DNA of 64,000 nucleotides from positions 377,001 through 441,000 of the forward strand of contig JAQGDQ010000124.1 in NCBI GenBank assembly GCA_030141605.1, written 5' to 3'. This DNA comes from Tubiluchus corallicola (Eukaryota; Priapulida; Priapulimorpha; Priapulimorphida; Tubiluchidae). Below are positions 21,901-36,900 of the stretch, piece after piece (position 1 is the stretch's first letter; each line of letters starts with the position of its first letter). The position numbers and the translations under genes are program-made. Under the pieces are notes generated by a model, which did no database searches, was not told where the DNA came from, and saw nothing but the letters and a program-made list of their open reading frames with translations.

Positions 21901-24900
21901 CAGGTAAAGCCTAGGTCAAAACTTTTGGAGCAAGTGATGCAGCAATGTACAAAAATTCACGTAGCAAAGAGCTTAATAAATCCACTTTTGTGTGAAGCTA
22001 AATGGATTTATAAAGAGGCTGAATTTAAAACCAAAGACAACTATGTGCTATTACAGTATGCACTCTTTATTAATGAAGCCAAGGCACCTAAAACCCAGTA
22101 ACTAATGGCATTCATATGATTAATGCAACTCCCTAACATACGCATTGTTCATTTATGATGCCATTATCTTTTACATGTGATAAGCCGTTTGACAAGCTAA
22201 GAATGCAATACAATGTAACTTCAATATCAGCAATGATTCATCATTCATTTGAGTCATTAACGTTCTCGCACGCGCATAGTGTGTTAGTTTTACAAAATGC
22301 ATAAGCACAATGAGTAAGCAAGACCATTATATCGAATGCAGATCAATTTACAGTCAAAATGTGTCCAGTGTGGTCTGTTTTAGTGGATCTTTTCACTTGG
22401 CAAGGGAATTACAGTGTAAATTATACCTTGGTATATATGGAACAGCAGAAAGGCATGCGGTGCATACCTCATCTACACCCGAATATATGATACATAAAAA
22501 ACATGGCACAGATTTATATTTATTAAAAAACCTCAAAAAAATTCAGTCAAATGCAAATAGCTTATTTGCATTGGTAAATTTATGTAATTTCATGTAAATG
22601 GCAACAATACTAACATTAGATATAGTTCAGCTTACGCAAGGACCTGTCACAGCATTAATTAAAAATATAAAAACAATGGCTCATGCAAAATCAGTGTCCT
22701 ACTGCAAAAATAAAGTAAGTCTGTTAACTCACCATGCTTTGTTTCTAGATGGATTCCTTTAACTTTACTCAGACCATCAACATGCTCGTTATATGCAAGC
22801 AAGTGCACTTGGTAGAACGAAGTTGGTTCTGTAAAAAATGAGAAAGTATCAGAGTATCAGAGAGTGCCGCTATGCCACTGAAATGTCAGCAGTTCTGTGA
22901 TGCATCAATTTCGATTCCATTAAAATAAAAATTGCCAATATGCAGTAACTCGTTAGTTCAGTACATTTCATTCATGAGAAGTAAAAAGAAACAAGCTTGA
23001 CCGAGTTATAACATCCCAGATGGCAGCACCATCACCATCGTGAACCAAACAAACTGTGATCTGTGAACCACGACTCAAAGCAATCTGTCTGCAAGAAAAG
23101 CAGCAGCAGCAGCAACAGCAACAATAACAACAACAGAAGCAAGTACCAGACAACCCATTCTGGGATGGAAAACTTGCTGGAGGGAAAAGAAAAAATTGTA
23201 CAGAAAATCAAGATCCCTGAAAAATATCACAGTCATTAGTATTTGCCTACAGCTTAGAACCATTCTGCATGCTGCATTTTTTTCTATAAACATATTCATT
23301 TAAATACATTATTGTTAATAAAGCAACCAGCTGTTTAACTCAAGATCCTTTTGTATAAGTATTAAAAAAAGGAGATCAATACCCACATACAAAAACATTT
23401 AAAAAGGATACAATTACAATTATAAAAAGAACATTACCTACTTTAACAAATAGGCATGGTAAAAATGTAATAACTGACATCAATCGGACAGATTACATTA
23501 GAACAATAAGTAGTTCAAGAATAAGCTACAAAAATGATACGACTAGCCAGGCATGACTTGAACAAGATTTATAACAATGACATAGTTTAACTCATTCAGG
23601 ACCGCATCATTCAAAATAGGTCTTGACACCTTTTCTGCTACCGTATTATCACAGACATAACTAAATGATTACAAAAAATGTAATGTTCTATTCAGGAGAA
23701 TCTTGGCTATCCAATCATGCTATTTGTTCAAACATTTATAAGTGATTTAAATGGATAAAATTAAGAAAAACACACTCTTTTCAGACACTTCAACTTAGCC
23801 TATTGAGTTGCTTAGTCAGGTGTACACTTGCGTCTGCTGCTATTCCTGGAAAAACCAAGCAAACTGCCAAGCGCAAACTAAGGTTGTTCAATCTTTTAAC
23901 AGAAATTCCTTCACAAAAATAGAATAAACTTGAGGGCAGTGTGTATCAGTGTTGTATCTGGATAGTTGAAATTTTCTGTCTTAGATGATTTCACACAAGT
24001 GATACTGTACTGTATTGTTACAGTGCAAACACTGCAGTTACTGAAAGCTTTTTTCAATTTTCTCGTCAAAAATCGAGTTTTAATTTGTCTAAGGTATGCA
24101 AATGCACTTCGTAAATAATTCTGCATGAAAATCCATTGTGTGAGGAGTAGAAACCCACAGAAATTTTCAAATCTAACGTAATCACTGCTTAGTGAGAGCA
24201 GTTTTTCATGAACCTATGCAAAATGCAGTGGAAGTTTACCGTCCTTAGAGAAAGAAAAGCAACCCCGTGCAAACTCTTATAGTTAAATTTGAAGATATAA
24301 TATACATCTGTGTTTCAAACATAAGCAGATAATTAACAAAGTTAGAGAGTATCATGCTGGATCTATTGCGCAGGCTGGTTTAATAACGACTTACACGACA
24401 TTCACGACATAATTCGTTTACTCTGCAAATTTGTAAACATCAACAGTTTTGGTACGAGCGCAATGTCTCGAACTATGTAAACATACTTTGTTTAATAAAC
24501 TATCCGGCTTATATACACGAGAAGATAAAATGTCAAATCTGATAAAAAAATTTGCCAGGGAAGCAGTTTTGCAAGAGAAACATCTCTACCAAAAAGGCAG
24601 CAGAATCACTAAAATTTATTTGAAATCATAAAAACGAGTTAAGAAATTAAAAAAGACCTTAAGCATTAAGAATTTAAGCAAATTTGCATGCTACAATTTT
24701 GTATAGAACAGTTTTGTTTCGTATCTGAATTGCTACTTACTAAGACCAGTCAGTATATATTGGGAGGTGTCAGCAGGTAGTATCACAGGTCCATCCTCTG
24801 GACCATTCTGTAGATTCCAAAATAGCTTGTAACCAGAGATATTACTGTCCAAAGTCATCTCCCACATTACTTGAACTGTCGTTGCATTCAACTGCACGAG

Positions 24901-27900
24901 TTGCAATGAGGGTGAAGGAACTACATCAAAATAAAATCAATACTTCACCAATAAGTACACTTAGAATCAATCACAAACCTGTAAGATTGGAAATCGTCGT
25001 TTCTGTAAAGTTAAGCAGTTTTGGGCTGATAACTTTCAAAGATTTATATGTTCTAATTACTGATTATTTTCAAAAATTAATTGAACAAATCAATTTAATT
25101 TATGATATTATATTATATTCCACAGCATGCAACAAAAATTATAACAAGTTAGATCTAATATGTAAAAAGCAATGTACAATAAAAATTTGGCTAAAGTTTA
25201 CTATTTCACGATTAATGATTTAACCTAAATAAATGTGAAAATGTAACTACAATAATAATCCCTAAATTTGATTCAAGTGAACCCATTAAGCTTACAATGC
25301 ATTGTTACATGTAAAAGTCAAAAGCAAATCTAGGTTAGCAAGAAAAGTTGAATGTAACATCTGGAAGAATACAGTTAACAGCATTTTGAAGTGTAGAGGA
25401 TTTACTTTCAACAAACGTTGCAAGATAAAAGCATGTGCTTTTGTTCTGAACGCAAAATTCCATGAACGTTTGTTTACTTTAGCCTATACTAAAGAGATTA
25501 GCAAATTGCGATTACAATCTCGGCATCTATGTAAACAACGTATCATGTTGCACTGCATGATGATATTCAGAAATGATGAGTAGCAGGGCATTCTTTATTG
25601 ACAGGTGCCATACAACAAGGAACAGCTGATGTGTGCTACGAAGCCTTCTATGTGTTTACTAAACATCAAGCTGTTGCACAACATTAAACATCTTGTAACA
25701 AATGCATTGATAAACTGGAACATTCATTTATGCAAGGAATGCAAATAACAGATTTCCGTTGCTGTCAACATGTAGTAAGTCAACACTTCATTTTGCTATT
25801 ACTACATACACAAGGAGCAAAGAATTGCACCAGTAATTGAGCCTAATGAAATCATCAATATATCTTCACTGCAGCTTCATCGTCGTGATCTGAAAACAAA
25901 CAAGCGAAAGCACAAAAATGGATATTTACTGCTGCTGGCATTCCAATCCGGCATCTGCTGACTCATCCAGGGCAAGTGCACGTTCGGTGGTACCTTGTCT
26001 GCGAGTTCTGGGAAGCCTTTGTTCGTTCCAGCGATCACGCGTACATCATATACCTTTTTTGGTTGTAGATCTGCAAAGAATTAATGATTATCAACCACTC
26101 CAATTATAGTATTTTTGTAATAGTTACACGAGCTTAACTTATTCACAAAATGTGTGTCCCACATTTGCACGTCATTTCTGGCAGGTAAGATAATAATAAA
26201 ACTAAAATTTTATTGTCCCAACTTCTTGTCTCTCAGATCAGGCAAAGGAAGCAAGTTTAAACACTTTGTTGCCAATGTATAACTGCATGATGTAAAACAA
26301 TTGCGCTTTTATTCAAGAAATAATTTAAATACTTCACGCATTGGAAACTGTGAAGCACCTAACATTATTGCAAGGTATTTAACCCCCCACCCCATGCGTA
26401 GGTGAATTTGTGCAAAATGTTTTCATAGACACTAGATAACACGAACAATCGGCTATTATACTTCTGTTCATCCTCAGTGCAGAGTTTGTAAGTCTACGAA
26501 TGAACATCTACAAAATGGTAATATTTTTGTTGAATGCGATTAAGATGCTAGCCCAATATAAAAAATGGCCTAACTTTGTAAAAAGTTGAAATTATCATTT
26601 AAAAGGAAATTTATTTTTCTTTCGAAAAATGCATACTTTTCCAATGTAATATTAAGTGAGGACATTACTGGCAGTTTCATACAAGACTATCAATGCTGCT
26701 CAAACATCCATAGTAACAAAACCGGTCAAGATATTGTCCATAGCTCACCTTAGTATAAAAATAAAAGTGATGACCTGAGTAGAAATTGCAAATTACTCAA
26801 GTAGTGAGATTGCTTTTGTTTCTGATGGACTAGACCAGTGTCTCAGCTCAACAAGCAAGAACATACATAGATACTCTTGCAATCAATCTCACTAACATAA
26901 AGAGAAAGTCTGATGCTTCACCTGTTACAGACACACATTCACACAAACACTGCCCTATTTCTCTAGTTCTCGTATATATAAATATCACTCATACCCTTTA
27001 AGACATATCGCGTAACATCCCCATTATATATGAGAAGCGGATTGATAGTTGCACCGCCATGTTCGCGGTATTCTACTTTATACTGAACTATCTGCCCACG
27101 AGCAAGCTCGGGCTCCAATTTCTCCCAGCTAATTTCAAGTGTCGTCGGATCTATCGTTGCCAAGGTAACGCTGGGCCCAGCTTTTGGAACTAACAAAAAA
27201 GTAAATAAGCAAGAATAGTAAAAAATTAACAAATTGTGAAGAAAAATAATAGTTTTTGATTTACACATAATGAAATTTTCGTGATAACTCCTTCTTGAAA
27301 TGCAAAATATTGAATCTCACTAATTAACAGCTTATATCACAGAGAACTAATTCCAGCAGGAAGTTGTGCAGTATTTTGGAACTGTAGGTTTCTTAATTTT
27401 AAAAGTGGCTGTACAACTTTTAATAAAATAACAAACTTTTGCATTCTCAAGTATGTGAAATAAATGATAAAACAGTACCAAGAAAAAGATAACATGATAA
27501 CATAAGCAGTATGAATTTTTGATTGACATTTTTCTAATTTAGAAGAACAGTTTCCTTGTCTTCAATACAGCATTTGTTTGTTTGTGATTTAGTTCAATAA
27601 ACATGTAAATAATTAATTAATCTGTCACGTGTGAAAATTTAGAAATACATGTGCTAAGCAGTTTATGACAAAAAACTAATTTTAATGGTTGTTACGTTTT
27701 TAAGCCAAAGAATATTAACAGGTTAAAACATGAATTCCCGGAAACAGAGCAAGTATAAAATATGGAAGGTGCCGGTGTGAAAATGACAACCTGGATGAAA
27801 CCAATCACGTACAGCCCACCTGAGAACAAATGTGAAAAACTGCAATCAGGTAACTAGCTTTTACTATATTCAGGTGCCAATAACTTAACTGTAACATACC

Positions 27901-30900
27901 TATTTACATTTCATATGTAGTAATAGGCTACTCGGCATATTAGCAATCGACACGCCATGTTTTATAACTTATTGATATTATATTTTTTGGTTACGAAACT
28001 TTAAAACTATGCTTGCTTCACAATTCATGCATTTTTTCCAACATTGAAATGGTGTGATTTGCAAGGAAACAAAGTGAAAACATGCTTCTCAGTTAGAATT
28101 TAAACCTGGGACATTCTGCTTGCAACTGCTTCATACTGCTTGTGCACCACACAAGACAAAAATCAAGACAGAAATAAAAAACAAACATGCGGCTCAATCG
28201 ACTAGTTTCTTACCATCTTCATCTGTGACTGCAGTGACAAAGGCACTATGATCAGACGCCTGGCGCTCATTGTAAGCAACGGCGTAGAAAGTGTAGTTTG
28301 TAAATGGCTGCAGATCCTTTGCTTGAAGAGTAGTAGAATCGCTTACGACTTGACCTTCCTCTCCACCTATTTAGCAATAAATAAAATAAGAAAGTAGAAA
28401 CAATATGAAATTATTTAAAATATTGTCAGCTTACAAAATGACAACGACGTGTTATCGTCTTGCAGCATATGTATGTTGTATTGGCTATATTAATCCTCTA
28501 CTAATAGGTCAGATCAATGTAAGTGTAGTTTCAACTAATTGGCGAGCATAGAGCAGATGCCCCCTTGCAGCTGGTCAGTTTCTCACAGTAATGACCATGT
28601 ACCTCATACAATTCATTTAATTTCCCCTTTTCATCAGAGTGTCAATGTTGTATACTAAACTAAGTCACATCTACCAAAAATATAACAACCACACTTATAA
28701 ATCAGAAGCAAGTAACTACTTATTTTTCTATCTGTTCATAATTTGCTTAATAGCACCCAGGGTGAACAAGGTAATTATATGTGAATTTCCAAAGTTGGAC
28801 CACTTCTGTTGCTGCATTACAGGGCAGTACTGGATTGCAGTCACGTGACAACCAGTACTGGATTGCACGTCACAAGGAACACAGATTCGCAAACATGTCA
28901 TAATTAATAAACTTTTCAATTTAGTACCAATAACTTAATTGCCCAATTCGTAGCTAACATAATACACATCATGTAGACATCACCAATTCAGTCTATGCTG
29001 CCACTAATCCAGTTTAAGTAGAAAATGATTTATGTATAAAACTAATACAACAACAACAAAAGAAGCCATAAACGTAAATGTGCATATGTAAATGTGGTAA
29101 CATATTTTTCTAAGGTTAGGTAAGTCTTAGTTTAGAGACCACACATGGTTTCCATAAAAACATGTTGAGTAAAACAAAAAGAAGCTGTGCCTTTTACAAG
29201 AAATAATTTAAGTATAAACACTAACAGATTTCAACGCTTCAAAAATCGATACGGTCAGCTCATTCAAATAAAAGAGTATTAATTACTCATTAAAGACAAA
29301 AACAAAACCACTTTATAAGACAGTCTTTTGTGAACAAAAGCTCAAAATAAAAATAATGGTGTACTTGCTCGGCTGAGTTATTGGTGAAGTTATTTTTTGC
29401 ATTTTTGTGGGTAAATCTGGCGCAGAGAAACTAAGGGGATTGCTGATGTCTACTGCTGATGTCGAGCATTTAAAATCATTTATTTTGTTTGTAATTTACA
29501 GATTTTCTGTTTATGTTAGCAATAACAGATATTTATGATGCTGTCGTTCTGAAAAATCATGAAAGAATAAATTCAAATCTAGTAGCTCAGGAAAGATACT
29601 ACAGTATCCTAAACCTATATATATATATATAACACAGCAGTGTATATATAATGTATATATGTAACACAGCAGTGTATGCACTTCCACAATGTTATAGCAC
29701 AACAATAAATAATAACATTTACAGGTGTATGTCAGCATCTGACAGGATAGTGCAAATCAGTGCAGCACATAGTCAAAGGGAACGTCTTAAAAAGTGGCAA
29801 CACAACAAAGAAATTTTTAATGCCAAAAAGTCATTTCAAGTCAGTAAAAAGGTGCACTTTAAAATGAATCATGCAAAGCCATTAAGTTAAACAGAGTGCT
29901 TAAGCAAAGATTCACTGTATTTACCTTCTGTTGGTGCATAATGTAGAGAGTAAGCAATAATTGCCAAATCATTCTTTACTGGGCTGGGATCAAACGAGAT
30001 GTTGATAGCTGTACTAGATACAGTTTCAGCTCGTAATCTTGATGGAGGATCGGGTTGATTTGGAGAAACAAGAACGTGTCCTAGAGCAGTAGCAGTTATC
30101 CGCCCTAACTGATTCTCTGCAACACACTGATAGATCCCACTGTCAGAGTTCACTGATTGGGTAACGATCAAATCGTTGTTATGTCCTACTCGAATACGCC
30201 CACGGATTTTAACCGCTTTCGCATTTCGCAGCCAACTGATTGTAGGTTTTGGGACGCCATCAGCTTCACAGTGAAATCTAAGCGTCTTTGCCGTCTTGAC
30301 CGCAGAGTTTTTCGGTTTTTCCAAAAATGTCGGTGCAACTGAAAAAAAGCAGTAAAACATTTTGATATTGCAATGTGGTTATCAAAACACATTAAACCTT
30401 AACAGCATTTGCATCACGGCCATAAAAAAACTTTCGTAAAATTGCAATTTGTAGGAATAAAGCGAAATAAACCCGGAAAATGCGAGTCATAAAAAATGTA
30501 TGAATTTGTGAATGCAATTATTGTTCTTAGTGTTTGCGATATTATGCATATCTTGACAAAGATCTCTCGGAATACATAACTTAATAAACGCTGACAGTGT
30601 AAAATGATTACAACTTGCCATTAAAGCTTAAACTTATGAAAAGCAGAAAATACACAAGGGTGTTATCAGCAACTGACGCAGAACAATCACCACATAAATG
30701 TAGGAAAAGTTTAGATGATATTTTTTACTAAAAAAGGAAAGATATTATTTACAAATGCTTCAAAAATTTCTAACATCGACTGCTTCTAATGAAAGGAACA
30801 AGAAATTAGCACAACTCTATGACATCCATACAAAATATCTGGCTCATGCTTTCTATTGTTTAGGCCTACTCACCAAGAATATTGAGCTTAGTCCTCGCTA

Positions 30901-33900
30901 CATCTGTCTTTTCCTCTCCTTCAGGACCACTATATGCGGTGCAGACGTACGTGCCTGCATCATCTCTAAGTGCATCAATTATGCGTAAATTCCCATTGCC
31001 AAAGTACTCCCCACGAACTGCAGACTCATTATCATCATCATCGCGCTGCATGGCTGTTCGCGTTGGAGCTACAACTGAAATGAAAAATAATTAATAACGA
31101 ACTTAAAATGTTACGCGATATTTAACTATTGAGCTTTAGCTGTCTGCAAGAGAAGTTAGGCAGCGCGTCCAAGAAAAGTGCCGAATAACAAATGTAACTC
31201 TATTCAATATCTGTCGGGCTGGTGCAAGTTCAAAGGCTTTACAAATAATAAAATTCTGCTTCCTTCATGATATGACTTTAAAGTCATGAAGAATTTTAGA
31301 AACAGACTGAAGTACCAAGCAGGTTACAGTCTTGGGCCATAAAATATAGTGAAATTCCTTAATTTCTTGACCAAGGTAAACAGCATATGAAGGAGATCAT
31401 GTTCCACAAACCAGTAATCAAATGTTTGACTATTGATAAGAGTAATGTGTATACTGACAAATTTAAGATATCTGGTTAAACATTTCATTAATAAATATTT
31501 CCTAATACAGTTGATAAATAGGTTATATATGTGAATAAGTGAATACCTGATAATATCGCAAACCAAACCGATGCTGAAGAGAGACCACAACATTTTTCAG
31601 AAAATAATGATACAATTTTATATATGTCAACATAAACTTTGTGGCTTACAATTTTCTAAAGCATTCAGGTTCAAAAGAAAACGTAAAAAATCGTATGTAA
31701 CAATGGTAGTTACATAATTATGATGTAAAAGGTAATGCTTTGTAATGTACTTGTGGAAAGCTACACACTGCTTTATTTTATTATTACTTTTTATTTTAAC
31801 ATTTTCTTCATTTCTGGTGCTTAATGATAGCCGTGTAATAATGCATTTGTTTAATATGGACCGTAAAGATCAGTTACCCCACTTGTATATGTAACGTACA
31901 CGTAACTACTATTATGGTCAATAAACTAACTAACTAGCTAGCTAGCTAACTAAATTTACTAACTAACTCACTCACTCACTCACGCACTCACTCACTCACT
32001 CACTCACTCACTCACTCACTCACTCACTCACTCACTAACCAACCAACCAACCAACCAACCAACCAACCAACCAACCAACCAACTAACTTAGTTGGTTTTA
32101 GCGAAAATGAGTTAATTAAGTTATGCTTACTTGTGTATCACAAAATTGCATTTACAGTTTGTTAAGACTAAGAAGGAGAGAGTGCATTAAAAGAGGTGTA
32201 TTTCAAATTCGTGTGTCGATCAAAATGATCAGAAACACCTCTAAAAATTATAAAATATATTCAGTATCACCTACTTTCACGTGTCCACACAACAGTGGGC
32301 ACAGGCCAGCCTTTGGCGAGACATTCTAACTCTACGGTGTCGTGTTCAAGCCGTGTCACATTCGCGGACGCTGCTACAATTTTTGGAGGTAACGATTTTT
32401 GTAACCCTGAAAAAATAGTCCAAAATTAGAAAGAACAGAAACCGGCAACTCACTGATCTTAATGGGGAAGAAAAGGCAATTTTAAATAATCCAACTAAAA
32501 AGACACATGTAAACAAGTCATAGAAAAAGGAAACAGCCCTAACTCTATTCCTACTAACCCTAGCCAAAATTAATCGCAACATTTTTCATGTCACCTTTTT
32601 CTACCCAAAATTGCAAATTTTTCCGTGAGTTTTTCTGACTTTACTACTCGTCCACACAAAGTTATATTATTTAGCATTACACTAACCTGCTTGAAAGATT
32701 TATGTAATTAAAAAAGAAAATTTAAAATATTCACGGCAACTGGCAAAATGTCACTGAAGTCACCATTCCAGGGTGCACTACTTCCTCAACAAAAACGATA
32801 TTTTAATCTTATTGACAAGACACAGTAACTTACACTTTTGCTTAGTTAGTAAAGTGTATGCTACGATTATGCTCTGATTATTTGTTAAAACTTTACATAA
32901 TGTTATCTAAATTTGTTTCAAGTGAGCGAGTTACTATTAAAATGGCTGTGCTTAGCTGTCTAACTTTTCAAGTTTTATACAACAATGCTGCTAACACAAG
33001 CCCTGTGCACAATAAGACACTATGTAGGTGATACAAAACTTCAAGAGGAAGGTTTTTAGTTTTACATATGTAAACAGTTTTTCTGTGCTTTAACTAGTAT
33101 CACTAGCTCAGTAGTGGTCACAGTTCAGCATATAAGCAGTTTACAAAAAAATGACAGCTCCAGTCAGACACTGGTAGTTGAATGGGGGAAATTCTGTGGT
33201 TTGTTTATACAGTTCACACTCTCCAAGGCAGCCTCCCTAACTTGGGGTGTGTGAGAGGACTAGAACCTAGCTCTCTAAGATAAGACAATGAAATGGCAGA
33301 GGTGTCTCAGTATTGTTTAGTAAAGCACGTAACAGTAATTAAGGCCTATAATTGAGCTGGCAACTAACTATACTGTATCTGCATCAACATGAAAGTGCCA
33401 AAGTTTTGCACAGAGCAAAGTGTGCTAAAACGGAAGCTTCCTACTTGTTATAACGTACATGTATGAATCACAAAATAGAATGAACAAAAAGAAATTCTCA
33501 CACGACAGCTGTCATGGTCACAATAATGTTTACAATGTCCAAACGTAAAAGTTTCAATGAAAAGTGCTACAATTCACCTGGAATAACAGCAAGTGAGGCC
33601 TCTGCACTTCTACGCTGATTTGCAAGGTTTGTGGCAAGACAAGTATATACACCTGCATCAAATGTTTTGACGTCAGTAATTTGTAATACTCCGGAGGTCA
33701 GTACGGTAAACCTGAAATGTTTTCCATACAATCAGCTGACTATGTCGCAAAAACAGACAGCAAAATAGCCGTAAGACAGTATATCTTCACTAAGCACATC
33801 AACAAGCTAAATTATAGAACAAGGATCCTCCCCAGGGACGTGCATCGGTTGCTACCCCCCCCCCCCTCCAAATAGCCCATGAGGTGAAAATCAAAATTCA

Positions 33901-36900
33901 GGCACCTATCTGTGGTACTCATGTGAAGCAATAAGCATCAAAAGCTACATTCAATTTCATTAAAAAAATGACCGAGAAGTAGTACTTTTTCGTGGCCACC
34001 CGGGGAACTTACACCCAAAGTACCTGGCAGAGGGATAGGCTAGAAAAACTTTCAATTACTGTATCGGTAGTCCTCCAGTGTGCATGCTTACCCGATCTGA
34101 CTGATAGAGTAGCTCAGTAGCTCATTGTGAAACCCTAAGTAGCAGTTTTTATGAAAAGAAGTACAATAACATCACAAAGTAACAAATATCAAAAACAAGC
34201 AAGAACATCTTTTAAAAGATCCTTGCATTACCGAAAAAAAAGATTAGCATTACGTATCTCAATTATTCAGTTCAAAAAAATTAAATTTCATTCACAAACC
34301 GTTTGTTTTGTTGAGGTAGTTGTGCCCCATCCTTTTCCCAGGTTATGTTTGGGGCCGGAAATGCGTTGATTTGGCACTCAAACCTGGCCACACCACCTTC
34401 CCCTACTGTCACAGACTCGGGGTCCTTTACGAACCGACCCATGCCTGAAAAAATGGACAGGAAGAGATAAAGGCTTAAAGTGATCAAAACTAACGTTACA
34501 AATTTGGTAACCTGCGCACGTGTACACTGCGCGTAGCAAAATCAGTAACCAAGGAGGTAAGTTTGCTTATCTCATCAACACTGTTTATCCAGGTACTGCG
34601 TAAGGAGTAAATAAACCGGATGTACAAAAAAAAAACATGTGCTCAACAACTAATCTAACCTGATAATAAAATACATATAACACAGTTGATAGCAAAAGCG
34701 CAACTGTCAGGTAGTTATTACATCCCTTTCTTAACTATCAAAAGGTATATTTACAATTTAATGTTCTTATCAAGAACGGTGGATTACTAATTAAAACTTA
34801 TAATGTCATGTTTCAAAATACAACAAGCAGCCAATGTTAATAAATTTACTACTGGAATTAGTTGGGAGATTTCTATTTATCTATTTATGTAAAGACTTGT
34901 TTAGCACAGAAGTTAATACCAAAGATCATTTTTTGTAAATGTACTGTCATGTTTTGCTCGACGAGTTTGGGCGTATATTAAATCGAAATTCTGCAAATTT
35001 CATATGATAACTTCTGTACACCTTCACATTTCATAAAAAAATTGAAAAGATGAAAAGAATGCGCAGTGAACATTTAGCATCAATACTTCGCTATTGCACA
35101 TACCACGTATCGTTCCACTAGTACTGTATTTCTTTTACAAAACTAGGTTACCAAGCAACGCTCAAGGAATGAGTTGCTCGAACAAAAACTCAGTCGACAA
35201 CAGTACGACAGTCATGTAAGTATTGTACAGCAGTCTGCGGCGAGGAGGGCTTACGCAAACGCCCACACTTTTTTCTAAACATTTTTTTCCCGTGAACTCT
35301 GAAAGACACTTGGCACCGTGCCAGTAACGAGTTGATGGCAAATCAATAAGATTGAGGGTGAACAACCAACGCTGCGCTCAACCTTCGCAGAAGCCATAGC
35401 TGTAGAACACGGGGCAATGCGAACCACATAATAAATGATTTGCTCACCATTCTCCACAAAAGACACAAAAACTATAGTAATTGGCTCACTTTCATCAGCC
35501 AAACTACGCCACTGAATTTAATCAAACGTAACTTGTAGACAAGTTAACAAGCAAATAATGGCAATTTGTATGTAAGTGTGTCATAAATGGCGAGCGACGC
35601 CTTAGTACAGGGTTAAAAGAGAAAAAAATGTGATAAAACGGTTACTATCTTAAAATCTTATTATTGTACCTATGTAGCAGTTTTTATTCTATGTGTGTGT
35701 TAATATCATGCGTTTCCCTTTTAATAAAGTGTATCTTATCTTATCTTATCTTTTATATAAAATCTATTATATAATTGAAGTACAAAGACAATTTCTGGCA
35801 AATGACGAGTTTAAATTAGTTAGTCATCACTTATTTATTATTTATTTTATTTATGCATTTTTATCTTGTTTATAAAAAGGTCCTTTGCCCTACATTACAA
35901 AGTTGAGACAATTAAATATGCAATAAAGACAGAAGATATAGATGTAAGAACTTATCACCAGAAATAAGAAAAACCCTTGGAGAGGCTTTAATATAGGTTC
36001 TTATCCCATTAACAATTCTTTTGTTTTTCATCGAATCAATGTATGTATGTAGTATATTCAATCTGCCATAACAAAATATCGTTTAACCCAAATATAACGA
36101 TTGATTAAATACACAAACAAATGATAAAATACAATTAAAAAATCATGGACAAGCTGACAGTAAGAAACACATCAATCTAAGAAAACCAGGAATAAGACAA
36201 CAACTGTGTCAGTTAACAAAAAATGTGAAACGCGACGACTTCTTCTCATGAGAATTAATTAAACGTTTCAATGAGTTGTTTGTGCGAGGCTGATTACGCG
36301 AAGAATCGACAACACAACACTCAGTCGAATTCTCTCGGAAAAACAAAATGAAACGAAAGACGAGACGCCGCGTTCGCAACGCTCCGCGTAAACAAGCTGA
36401 TAAATAAACATGCGTTGTTTACTTTAGCTAAACATAATATCCTCGCATCACAAAGTCCAGTACAAAGCGACCAACGTTCAAAGTTTTAACATTTTGCATC
36501 GGAGACCGAAGAATTTAACGTTTACAGTGAGCTAGATATCGCGGAGTTTTTTGACAAACAACTTCACAAATTTAGCATAGACAAATGACATAATGATAAG
36601 ACAAGTTGTAATGCACGGGGAATTTTAATGTCTATATTCTCTCACTCTTTTTATGCATTTCTTAGGTCTTACAATAAATTACAATATTAGTTTTAAACCG
36701 GTTACATCACCGTAAAAAGATAAGCACGAGGTCATCGATTTCAGTACCTGCACTTTCACAGTTCAACATTTGCTATTTATAGTAGTTATTAGTTTAAACT
36801 AGTTTTAAGTAAACTCACACTTGAAGTGTGTACTTGGAAGAACTATAGTCTGAGGGACTCCTCTGTATCTCCATGCATAACAGGACGGAAAGCAATTTCA

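Noticed and set aside
35275-35502. Minus frame starting MADESEPITIVFVSFVENG, considered as an alternative first exon
   Set aside because: No donor keeps phase with receptor exon 4, and there is no signal peptide or similarity to known receptors.
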